Of a stretch of 64,000 bases of DNA, positions 11,791 to 23,700 are shown piece by piece; positions within the stretch are counted from its first letter, which is position 1; the number at the start of each line of letters is the position of its first letter. Origin of the DNA: Cladorhizidae sp. MBARI D1340-BT2 (taxonomy: Eukaryota; Porifera; Demospongiae; Poecilosclerida; Cladorhizidae); NCBI GenBank assembly GCA_028752905.1, contig JAQNBH010000015.1, positions 17,792,112 to 17,856,111 of the forward strand. The letters are read 5' to 3'. A program made the translations under genes and the position numbers. The notes beneath the pieces were generated by a model. The model was not told where the DNA came from. It did not search any database and saw only the letters and a program-made list of their open reading frames with translations.

Positions 11791-13758
11791 ACCGCGAAAA
11801 TATGGTATATTCGAGATTATACGTTATTTGTTGTTATTGCCAAGTACACTTATGTAGTCAAAATAAAATGAAATCGCAAATTATATTTTAAGAAGAAGAA
11901 GAAAAAACTACACCATTCAATGTCTTCTTACTAGTACCTAGTAACTCGCTTTGCCTCAAATGAAAGTGCAGCTACGGACACCAAAACAGTCGAATTCAGG
12001 GCATACACAGCTCCACTCAAGATAGGACCAGATGCACTTCACTTCCTTCATCATCACCAATTTTTTCCCTCATCGTCTCACCATTTTCATACTCCAGAAT
12101 GAAGAAAGTAATAGTTCTCATTGGCATCTTAACTGCATGAAACTAACTGCCAAAATTATATAATTTTCTATTTCCTATTTCTCCATATATTCATTCAGCA
12201 ATAATTCAGCAGGCATATAGAGGCATATAGAGGACAGGCATATAGAGGAAGATAAATTATCTATTTTTGGAAACTGGCAAAATGATAATAATTGGTGGTC
12301 CCAAATTGAGTATGGTAGCTCTCAATAGGCAAGTTAAAAAAGATGATGCCCTTATTTAGAACAAATACAAAAAATAAATTAATTAATTAATAAAAAAAAT
12401 ATATATATATATAAATATAAATATATATATTGCAGGTATATAACTCACCAGTCAGAATCCAAGTTATTGTCAACATGCATAACTTTGTTGTCCTTCACCC
12501 CCTACAGCTAAGAATACAGCTTGCTGCATGCGCTTTCTAATGATATACTTGATAAGAAGTTTCAGTAAAGTATAGAGGTTTGGCAAAATTCTGACAAGTG
12601 ATCACACTTTTTCCCCCCTTATTGAAAGATTCTCTTTTATGGATGTAGACTAAGCAGTATGCCTTGCAGAAAGTGGATGATTCGATTTAACCACAAGACT
12701 AAAAGGAGTATTGAAAGTCAACCATATATGGGTATACACACACATGGGAATAGTACTTCCAAATTTTCTCAACACTCTCTAGCTACAACATTATACACAA
12801 TGAAGCAGGTATACATGTATTTTTCATTGAGATTTCTTTGCTCCCCTTTAAAAAAAACATGTTTCTGAGAAATCGCAGTTGAATTGGATTACTGTTATAT
12901 TAGGCCAACACTAGACTACTGCCACCATAAACTCTTTTTTCCTCCCCAGTACCTGATATTCTGAGTAAGTATAACGTAATTAACACTAGAATGCATATAT
13001 CAGGTGAAATTCTTTGGAAGGTGGCGGCTCTGAAATGAGCCGGTTTGAAAAAATAAAAATGAAAAAATAAAAATGAAAAAATAATGAATTGTCCAGCACC
13101 ATACGTCACCCCCTCAGCTGCCTGCTGCACACCCTCCTTCTTCAATTTAACAGTTGAATGTAAGTGAAGGCCTGGATAAAACCCACCATAACTGGAGACT
13201 TACTTGTGCATACAAATGTTTTCAAATTTAAGACGGTTTGTGCAGATGTTTAGAAAGGATTCAGAAAGGATATAAGCAACAAAAATGAAAAGAATGATTT
13301 TTTGTCAAAACATTTAAAAAAATGGGCACTACTGGTCTCAACTAAGAATGGCATGCATATGGGTCGGCTCATTCATCTACAATCCATTGCATTCATTCAA
13401 CCGATAGTTCACATATCTGAAGACCATTTCAATTCCAGATATGCTGCAATGTAATGACCTGTTACCACGTCTATAATATACACAATGGATAGTTTCACGA
13501 TTAACTTAATAAATAAGTGTCTTTATTATTGCTCAAGAGTATGTTATTAGCCAGATATCCACGTTGCTATGAGTTTGGGCCTTGGACCTAGACAATTGTA
13601 TGCTGTGTCAAGGTAATCACATATTCAATAAAGTGCGCAGTGAGCACCCACCACGTAGCATATGCGCACTATGCTCTTTTTCAGTTGTCTAGAATTAGGC
13701 AGGGTACAAGTAGCAAAGATCCAAGAGAATTTGCTGTGTGGCAACTGGTGCCTCTGCT
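11791..13758. other. AT-rich stretch without recognised genes
   Basis: A TA-rich microsatellite lies at about 12380-12430 and a triplicated GGCATATAGA word at about 12210-12250. AAATAAAAATGAAA is repeated at 13040-13085. No conserved protein motif was seen. Confidence 0.4.
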
Positions 13759-13882
13759 TTAGTTCTTGATCCTCGGGTTCTCTAAAACTTCCAAGTCGTT
13801 GACTTCAGCTCCATCCTGGCTTGCAAATGGATCGTCGTCATCCATCTCGTCGCCTTTGCATAGAATTTCGAAAAGGCATATA
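13759..13882 (-). CDS. Candidate small 3' exon with an acidic tail (uncertain)
   Basis: After an acceptor-like CTACCTGCAG the minus strand reads about 40 codons including GDEMDDDDPFASQDGAE to a TAA at 13759-13761. The acidic, low-Leu composition looks coding. It does not join in phase to the last WDR26 exon, so it would belong to another transcript, perhaps the gene ending at 5927 if the ATG inside it is a start. No family match is claimed, and a chance open frame is a real alternative. Confidence 0.25.
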
Positions 13883-14542
13883 CTGCAGGTAGCTCAACTT
13901 GTTAACTTCATTGCAAACTATCATGTGAACATGAATTGTGCATCTTGCATCGCTTAGAAACATCGCTGCCAGTTTCATGTTGCAAGTGGCCACCCACCTA
14001 TTTTGGGTTAAGCACCTGTGAAAACTGAGCATGTTTTATGGTGTACAGCTATCAACAAGAAACTTTCCTGGATATTTTAGGGCCAAACATGACCAAGCTG
14101 ATTGACATCCTTGACTCACTACCTCAGGAGGGACACGCTCAAAAAGGAGGGGAAGAACTTTTCTATCTCATAACTTTGGCACCTGTATAGTAGGTATGTT
14201 TGAAGGGGTGACATATCAGTAAATATTTCGAGGAAGCCCTGTTCATCCACAGATCAAGCTCATTGCATGGTATATGAACTACAGAGAGCACAAATGTTTC
14301 TTCATACACCAGCTACACAATATGGCCTTGCAAAAATGTAAATAGCAAAAGTAAGGGGGAAAATTACTTCAGTGTTGGTATAATACTTTGTGATTGGCAA
14401 ATGCATTTGTAAAATCTCCTCCATACCCATATACTGGTGTTTCACACACTTGAATAGTGTAACATAATAAAAATAAAAATAAATTATTTTGAAGTCCTAC
14501 AGCAATGACTCTCTCTCTCTATATATATATACACACACAGCT

Positions 14543-14781
14543 CTAGCCTGAGACCTGTTGAGTCTGTTCCCTCATCCATTGCTTCTGTTCCCTCTGGTAG
14601 ATAACCTCTGCCTTCAATTCCTTTTCGGTGCCCCATATCCTCACAGTGCCGTCGTCGCTGGCCGATGCCAACATGCTATGATGAACAGAGTTCCAGTCTA
14701 CGCAGTTGACAGATCGAGAGTGACCCTTTAAGATTACCACCGGAGTTTCCCGCCGGTGGTGCCAAATGTAGATGTGGCTGT
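14543..14781 (-). CDS. WDR26: WDR26 exon 12 (last WD40 blade and C-terminus)
   Basis: Acceptor CTATTTCCAG; reads [20 protein letters not shown] then VNCVDWN and [13 protein letters not shown]. After the propeller there is a charged, probably helical tail of about 25 residues unlike the short human tail. Stop TAG at 14543-14545. Confidence 0.95.
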
Positions 14782-17700
14782 CTGGAAATAGACAAATAGA
14801 TATAAGTAATCATGTTATAGTCTTGTAATGTTTAAAATATATCTAAATGTAATCATATCCAGGGGGAGGGTTGATTTAGCATTATACAACCACACCCAAG
14901 CAGCTACATGATACAGAACACTTCTGGTAACTTAATACTTGCCATGCTATGCTATCTTATCTGTACTGCCATGCTAGTTGGTGTGTAGTCCTTCCTGTCC
15001 GTCATGCTAGTTGGTGTGTAGTCCTACTTGCTATATAGTTGGTGTGTAGTCCTACCTGTACTGTCATGCTAGTTGGTGTGTAGTTCTACCCGTACATGCC
15101 ATGCTAGTTGGTATATAGTTCTCCCTGTACATGCCATGCTAGTTGGTGTGTAGTCCTACTTGTACTGTCATGCTAGTTGGTGTATAGTTCTACCTGTACA
15201 TGTCATGCTAGTTGGTGTGTAGTTCTACCTGTACATGTCATGCTAGTTGGTATGTAGTCCTACCCGTACTGTCATGCTAGTTGGTGTGTAGTCCTACCTG
15301 TACTGTCATACTAATTGGTATTGTTGACCAGTCCATGATTTTCTAGCCATTTTATTTTGGTGGTCAAAAGTTAGATCTCAGATATCATAACAAGAAAATA
15401 TTTTTTATGGGAATAACATCCCTGAAAAGCTCTTGAGATTGAGTTCTGCATGAAGCACCCCCTCTTTCAAAGAACCCCCAAGTAAGACAATCCTGTAAGA
15501 AACTCGACATCCATAGCTAATTGCTGTGTGGGTGAGTAATTGGGAATTTTAAAGTGCAAGCATACCGAATAAAAATCAATTAACAGGAGCATCAGTGTGG
15601 AATGATTACCATATAAGTTCTAATTGACTTTACAGACATATTTGGTGACTACTTGACTCTGATGGAGTCACATGTGTTAATTGAGAATGTTAGCAGAAGT
15701 CAACTCACGCTAGCTGATTAGCTATTAGCCAAGCTTTAGGTGACTAAAACATAGCAGCAACTCAGTACTTCCACTAGCTAACTAGCAGTTTGTTGTGTTA
15801 TATAAGCCAATCTGGTTACGAATACTAGGCATGATGCTGAAACCGAAAACACAACTTGCACATCATGCCTTCTAAAACAAAACAACAACAAAACACAACC
15901 AGAAAACGTATTATTTGCACCTTCGCTTCCACTGGCCACAAAGCTTTGTCGCATTCCTCCGTAGCAGGAGCGGATGGCAAAGACGTTCTGAGTGATGCCT
16001 TGATAACGACGAAGTAAGCACCTGTCATGTAAGTCCCACAAGTGGATGCCCTGAAGACAGATAATGGCAGAAATAATTAACTACCTAGTGTGTATGTGCG
16101 TGCTTAGGTAGAATCAACCTTTAGGATGGTATTGCAGTTATTACCTGAGATGCTAGATTGAGCAGTGCTTGGCGACCATTTTGTGAGAGTGTGAAAGACA
16201 TGATTGAGTGGTGTTCTTGTACTCTGAAGTAAGAAAGAAGAAAGAAAGAAGGGAAAAAGGAGAGGGGAAAAAAGAGGAAAGGGCGAAAAAGAGAGAAAAA
16301 TGATATATGCCATGAATATTGATCAAGCAGTCTTTTGGCAGCTCACAGTGTAGAAGAAGTTTTCTCGCTAAAGTTGTACTGTCTGATTCTATAGTGAGTG
16401 TCTGCTGCATAGACGTCATCCGAACTTGGATGAGTGGCTATAGACTGGACACGAATTCCCTCCCAACTGGCTGTCACCGAACCATCCGACACCGACTAAA
16501 AGAAGACAAATTAAAACGAACAAAAATCAAATAAAAATCAGCACAACAATCACAACAACAATAATAACAACAACAATAATAACAACACAACAACAATAAT
16601 TAATGTAGTGAGACAAGAAAAGGAGACATTGTACATTTGTATTTTGTGTTTGATGTGGTCAAGAATATGTTCAAATGCCATTGTTCAATACCCAAGGTAA
16701 CTGCACAAGTGCACAACTCTAGTGAATGTAGGTGGGGTACTGCACAAGTGCACAACAACTATATTGACATAGGTAGTACTACACAAGTGCACAACTATAG
16801 TGACTTTAGGTATTACTACACAAGTGCACAACTAGTGACTGTAGCTAGTACTGCACAAGTGCACAACAACTATAATGACAGCAAGTGCACAACTAGAGTA
16901 ACTTTAGGTATTACTACAGAAGTGCACAACAACTACATTGACATAGGTAGTACAGTGGACCCTCGTTTATCCGCACCCCAGTTATCCGCATACTCGGATT
17001 ATCTGCAAGGCAAATTTAATTTTTTTAATTTTTTTTATTAAAAAATCCTTTTTCCCCCTTTTCCCCCTCCTTTTTTCCCTTCCTTCTCCCCCCTCGATGG
17101 GCGGGGTCTATTGAACTCGTTGAACTCTTCGGATAATATTTTCACAACAGCTAGACTGATGGCTGAACAAAAAGTCAAGCGGAAGAGAGTTGTCATGTCT
17201 ATTGAAAAAAAGATAGAGATTCTGGACAAGAAGGACTTCAGTGCTTCACAGTTGGCCAGGGAATATGGGGTTGTAGTTTCAACAATATGTGACCTAAGAA
17301 AGAGAGAGGACAAAGTTAGATCTTTTTACTTATCAATGGAAAGCAGCACCATTGCTAAGAAAAGGAAGGTTGTAAGGACTGCTAATGATGAACAACTTGA
17401 CAAGGCTGGTAAGTAAAAACGAAACATTTAGCTAGCTACTGTACCTTACTACAATGGCTGTTTCTGTGTAGTGTTCCTATGGTTTACGCAGAAGAGAATT
17501 GAAGGGATGCCTGTGTCTGGCCCACTGCTAAGTGAGAAGGCAAACCAGTTTCATAGAAACTTGCACCCAGACACCCACGGTGCATGTTTCAAGGCCAGCT
17601 CAGGATGGCATACGACAGCTGTCTATGCAGGGAGAAAAGCTATCAGCCAATCCCAGTGCTCTCGATCCATTTCGTGCCATTCTTCAGGAATACTTGGAGA

Positions 17701-20700
17701 ATACTTGGAGAAGGAAGAGCTAACCCGCAATGATGTTTACAATTGCGAAGAAACAGGGTTGTATTTTCGCCTCCTTCCAAGGAAAACTTTGGCATCAGCT
17801 TCGGATAAGTATGCTCCAGGAATGAAGAGTGCCAAGGATAGAGTGACCTTGATGGCTTGTAGCAATGCCACAGGCACACATAAACTTCCCTTACTCCTCA
17901 TAGGTGTATGCAAGACTATAATGTGAATGTGGTCTGTGTAGTGCTTGTATTTAGTGTCTGTGTTTTTACATTAGGAAAATCTGCCAAACCTAGATGCTTC
18001 AAGAATATGAACATGAAGGACTTACCTGTTAAATACTATGCACAGAAGAGTGCATGGATGAGCTCCTCCCTCTTCAAGACATGGTTTCACGAAGAATTTG
18101 TACCTGCTGTCCAGAGCTACCAAGATGGGAGAGGCATCCAAAGAAAAAAAGCTCTGCTACTGTTGGATAATGCTCCATCGCATCCAGACATTGACATTCT
18201 CACTAATGGTTGTATTAAGGCAATGTTTCTTCCCCCAAATACAACCCCCCTCATCCAACCCATGGATCAGGGAGTACTGGAATCATTGAAAAGGCGGTAC
18301 AGGAAGCTTATTTTACGGCAACTTCTAAATGAAGAAGAACAATCGACGCTGCAAAGTATTAAAAGCATCACAATGAAAGATGTGGTGTACAAGAGTGCTG
18401 AGGCATGGGATGATTTTCCCTCGCTTACCTTGGTCAAGTCATGGAATAAGTTACTCAGACCTCCCAATGATCATGATGCTGCAGATAATGATGAGCCTAC
18501 TTCAGAAGCTCAAGATGACGAGCTTACTTCTGTAGCAGCAGTTGAAGAAGATGATGAACCGACTTCTGTAGCAGCTGAATTTCAACCACTCTTGCAGAAG
18601 CTGGACACTACCAAAGAAAGCATATCAATCTGGCTACATGGAGCAGATGAAATGAGCCACCAGGAACTGTCGGATCATGAAATTTTGCAACAGGTAACTT
18701 ATCTCAATAATTACTGTATGTACACTATGTCCAGCAATGGCACATCTTTACATTCAAATTGTACGAATGTACATGTAATCATTACAGGCTACACTAGAAC
18801 TCCATGACGACAGTTCGGATGAGGAGAGTGATTCATCCTTATCCCTTGGCATTCCATCCAGTGCAGAGGCAGCAGAAATGATGGATAAATGTCTACTGTG
18901 GTATGAGCATCAGGAAGAATCCGAATCAACCACCCTCCTTCACTTAAAAAGGGTGCATAGATTGGCTTCTCATAAGAGACAGTCCAATCTGAGGCAAACA
19001 ACATTGCAGTCATTTAAACAATAAACATTTATACATATGTACTGTATGTATATACTGTATGTACATACATTGTACCATAATTATTTAATCATATTCATAG
19101 ATGACCCTCACTTATACGTAAATTTCACTTATACGTAAGGGGCTTGGTCCCAAGCCTTACGTATAACTGAGGGTCCACTGTACTACAGAAGTGCACAACA
19201 ACTACATTGACTAAGGTATTACTACAGAAGTGCACAACAACTACATTGACATATGTAGTACTACACAAGTGCACAACTAGTGACTGTAGCTAGTACTGCA
19301 CAACAACTATAGTGACAGCTAGTACTACACAACTATAGTAACTTTAGGTAGTACTACACAAGTGCACAACTATAGTGACTAGTAGTACTGCAGGAATAAT
19401 GAGATACTAAGAGCCTGCTATCCACCACATGAACCGGCACACACGTCTAGCATGTGAACCGGATGTAAAAAAATAAAAAATAAACAAAAATAATAATAAT
19501 AATAATAATAATAACAACAACAACAACAACAACAATAATAATAACAATAAATAAATATAATCAAAAAATTCTTTATAAAAATAATAAACAAAAATAAATA
19601 AACAAGTACTTAAGCAAATAAATAAATAATAAACAAAAAGATAAATTATGGTGGGTCATGGCTTCGAGTTCAGGCTCTTGGGAGTGGCTCCCCAGCAGCC
19701 AGGCAAGTCCACTCCACGTCTCGATTGAACTGCTCACACTTTGGTGCTAGGCTGATGTGCAATGCCTCCTTCACTTGCAGTTCCTTCTGTCTTCTGGCCT
19801 GGTCCAAGATGGTGGCTTCCTCCCAATGTTATACCATGCATGTTCAGCAATTGCCGACTTCTCTTTAGCACACTGCACACTTTTTCTACCGGCATCTTGA
19901 TGTTCTTTCACTCTGGTTTCCAGTCTTCTGATGGTCTCCCCTATGTAGTATTTCCCACAGCTACAAGGGATGCGGTACACAACTAGTTGGTAAAACATCT
20001 TTCACTCTGCTCAGTTGTGTCCTCAGAGTTCTTCCCGATCTGAAGACGACTTTGATGTTGAACTTCCTGCAGACCCTCCTGATGTCTTCACTCATCCCTG
20101 CTGCATAAGGAATCACTATCATAGGATCCTTCTTTTTAGACCCCTCATTGCCTGTACTAGTGTACTTATCTTCCTTTCTGCATTTAGATATATCTGCAGA
20201 TGAAAAGTTGATGAAGGCTTGTGGACAACCATTTTCTATAAAGACCTCCTTATTCAAATGATGTTCTTCCTTCCAAAGGTCCTCCTTCTCAGTCACTACT
20301 CTCCTGGCTATATCATACAAGCTCTTCACCACTCCTCTTCTGACATGGATAGGATGATGTGATCTGTAATCAAGGTACCGGTTGGTATGTGTGGGTTTTC
20401 TATAAACGGTTGTAATTTAGCCTTTCAACTTCCTTAGGTGGCAATCCAGAAAGGGCAATGATCCGTCCACTTCAAGCTGTGCATGTGTCTTCAATGAAGG
20501 AGAGAGGAGAGAGATGAGGCGGGCAGTTTAAGGTAACAGGTGAGAGAAGTTGAAGAGTAAAGGAAAAATGGATGGGTTCAAGGGTCATGACAGAGCAAAC
20601 ATTCTGCAATCTTTCCTGACCACACTGTAACACGTTGGAAAGGAATATTTAAAGTTAAACATTAGCAGATGTTAGGGTTCTCAGGGAAATATTCGTAGAT

Positions 20701-23700
20701 TGTGTAGCATGTTTTGAAGCCACACCATGCTGTAGTAACTTTAGGTAGTACTGCACAAGTGCACAACAACTATAGCGACTTTAACTAGAGCAACTGTTGT
20801 AACACTCACACATTCCAAGAACTGCCCCCTGGTTCCTCCAACGTAGAACTTAGTTCCGTTGCGATGCCAGGCACAGCAAACAAAATTATCCTCAGATGAA
20901 TGTGTCACTCGACACTTGACCTCTCCACTCTTGAAGACACATGCACACACACGACAAAACACAACAAAGAGGGCACCAATGGGAGAGAGAGGAGGCAAAG
21001 AAGAGTTAATTAAGGAGAGAAGAGATAGAGACGAGGCGAGCAGTTTAAGTAGCAGGTGAGAGAGAAGTCGAAGAGAAAAGATAGGCTCAAGTATCATGAC
21101 AGAACAAACATTCTACAATCTTTCCTGATCATGCCATAACATGGTATAGAGGAATATTCAAGGTTAAACATTTGCAGATGTTAACTAACAGAAGGGTTCT
21201 CAGGGAAACATTCGTAGATTGTGTAGCATGTTTTTGAAGCCACACCATGCTCTGCTGCTCTTCGTCACACCTAATCACAGTTTGGATTTTAATTATTGCA
21301 CAGCATATTGTGGAAGCCACACCACCACCTCTGCTACTCTTCATCGTACCTATTCACAGACAGGGTTCTACTATGGAATAAAACTCATTGGAAAAGTCCC
21401 TCTATACCAGTGATTCATATTGTTGTGGCTGCGCATTCATTTACCTTAACAGAATAGATCATGGCAACAGAGTTTTCATCAAGTCCACAAATTACGAGCA
21501 GAGAGTCGTCAGGACTCCAGGACATAACGGCAATCCCTTCCCCCTGACCCTTCACTGTGAGCCGCTTGATAGGCCGCTCCCCCTGCAAATAAGCAAACAA
21601 ACATGACATTTATAGCTAGTACCTCTGCCTTCAGGAAAAACTAGTTCATTCCTGTTTAGCTACATTAGTGTTAGACAAGGCTTGGCAAATACAAGAGCTA
21701 GTTAAGCTTTCTGGCAGTTAGGTTTTCTAAAGCTACAACCCTAATTCAAAGCTTGAGCAATTTTGACCTCTTGAAAGCTCTAGCTAAGCACTTGTATAGC
21801 AAGCATTCCCTTCTTTAGCAATTTTGACCTCTAGAAAGCTCTAGCTAATTCAAAGCTTTAGCAATTTTGTATAGCAAGCATTCCCTAATTCAAAGCTTTA
21901 GCAATTTTGACCTCTTGAAAGCTCTAGATAAGCACTTGCATAGCAAGCATTCCATAATTCAAAGCTTCAATTTTGACCTCTAGAAAGCTCTAGCTAAGCA
22001 CTTGTATAGCAAGCATTCCCTAATTCAAAGCTTTTGCAATTTTGACCTCTTGAAAGCTCTAGATAAGCACTTGCATAGCAAGCATTCCATAATTCAAAGT
22101 TCAATTTTGACCTCTAGAAAGCTCTAGCTAAGTACTTGTATAGCAAGCATTCCCTAATTCAAAGCTTTAGCATTTTGACCTCTCGAAACTAAAAGCAGCC
22201 CCCCCCTCAGGTTCACACTCCTGCAACTCGTGTCAATTGTCATCCAAACTGAGTCCATTTGTTGTACTAAATGATTATTCAAAGAAACGAGCAGCATTGG
22301 TTCTATTTTATATGGATAGTCAAGCTGATGGTTCTTCATTGTTAATAAAAAAAAATTAAATTTTTTTATGATGTCTCATCATTATTGGTCAGATCACGTG
22401 TCTGGCTGAGGCCCTTTTACTGAATGAGTTAGCAGCCAAAGAGGGGTCATAGTAGAAGCGTCCTCATTACGACCCGTGTAAAGTTGTTTCAACCTACAAG
22501 TTCAACTGATATTTTGAGCAAGCCACTTTACTGTCATGGCCCGAAACAGGAAGCTGAGTCAGCGTAACTCTTAAAATCCAAGCTGGCTTTATCAAAGCTG
22601 TGCTGAGTGTCATCTCAATTAATTCCGAAAGACTCTCTGCGACAAAGCAGAACTCATCGCAAAGACAGGCAAGGAACACCAAAGTGATCTTCTATGTATT
22701 CAATGGATACAAGGATGTCAAGACTCTAAACCTTGCATGCGTGGAGGGAACAAGCCACCAGCCACAGCCTTGAGATTTAATACAGGGAGAGGACACAGTC
22801 TGAAAACGCGTGGTTTTATTAACGGCATCTTTGCTCACATTCATGCTATGGTCCTGACTTATATACCAAAATGTAGCCAGTGCAGTATGCTTTCTAATGT
22901 TTCCCCCCTCCTTCCATACGTATTTATCTTTTAGAACTGCAGGTTGGAACGTGAAGTGAAATCACCCCTCCAACTCCCTACTTTCCAATCAAGTCGTGAA
23001 TGGCGTATACCAGGTCCTTCTTTCCACCTCTCTTCCACTCTGCATTCCCTGGCCCTTGCTGTTGACAAACCCGAGTGGTGTACTATCGATGAAGTGGATG
23101 TCCCCTTACACCAACGCTCCCTCTCTCACGCTATTGATATGAATTCGTTCGACAATCTTTTGGCTCTTGCTGATGACTCCCGATCTAAAGCTCTTATTAG
23201 GTCGTCAGCTATTGACCATGCCGGTGATTGGCTAAATGTTGTCCCTTCTAGTTCACTTGGCCTTCATTTCCAGGATAGGGAATTTCAACATTGCTTGCAG
23301 TACTGGCTTGGCCTCAGGATGGTGAAAGACGGTTCAATTTGCCCTATCTGCAACGTTGCCATGGACTCTTTCGGTGATCATCAGGTTGGGTGTGGGGGTG
23401 ACGGTGATCGTATTCACCGTCATGACGCCATCAGAGACTCTATCTTCTCGGTGTGTCAGTCTGCCGCCCTCGCCCCTAGAAAAGAAACTCCTGCCCTTAT
23501 TCCAGGCTCTCAGAGTCGTCCAGCAGATATTTTCCTTCCGAACTGGAAGAGAGGTCGTGCCGCTGCCCTAGATCTCCACGTCATCTCCACCCTCCAACGT
23601 CTCACCGTGGACGGGGCTGCTTCCACCCAAGGCTATGCTTTGTCCGTCGGTATGGCTCAGAAGAGAGCAGCTCACTCGGCTGATTGCCAGTCGGTGGGTG

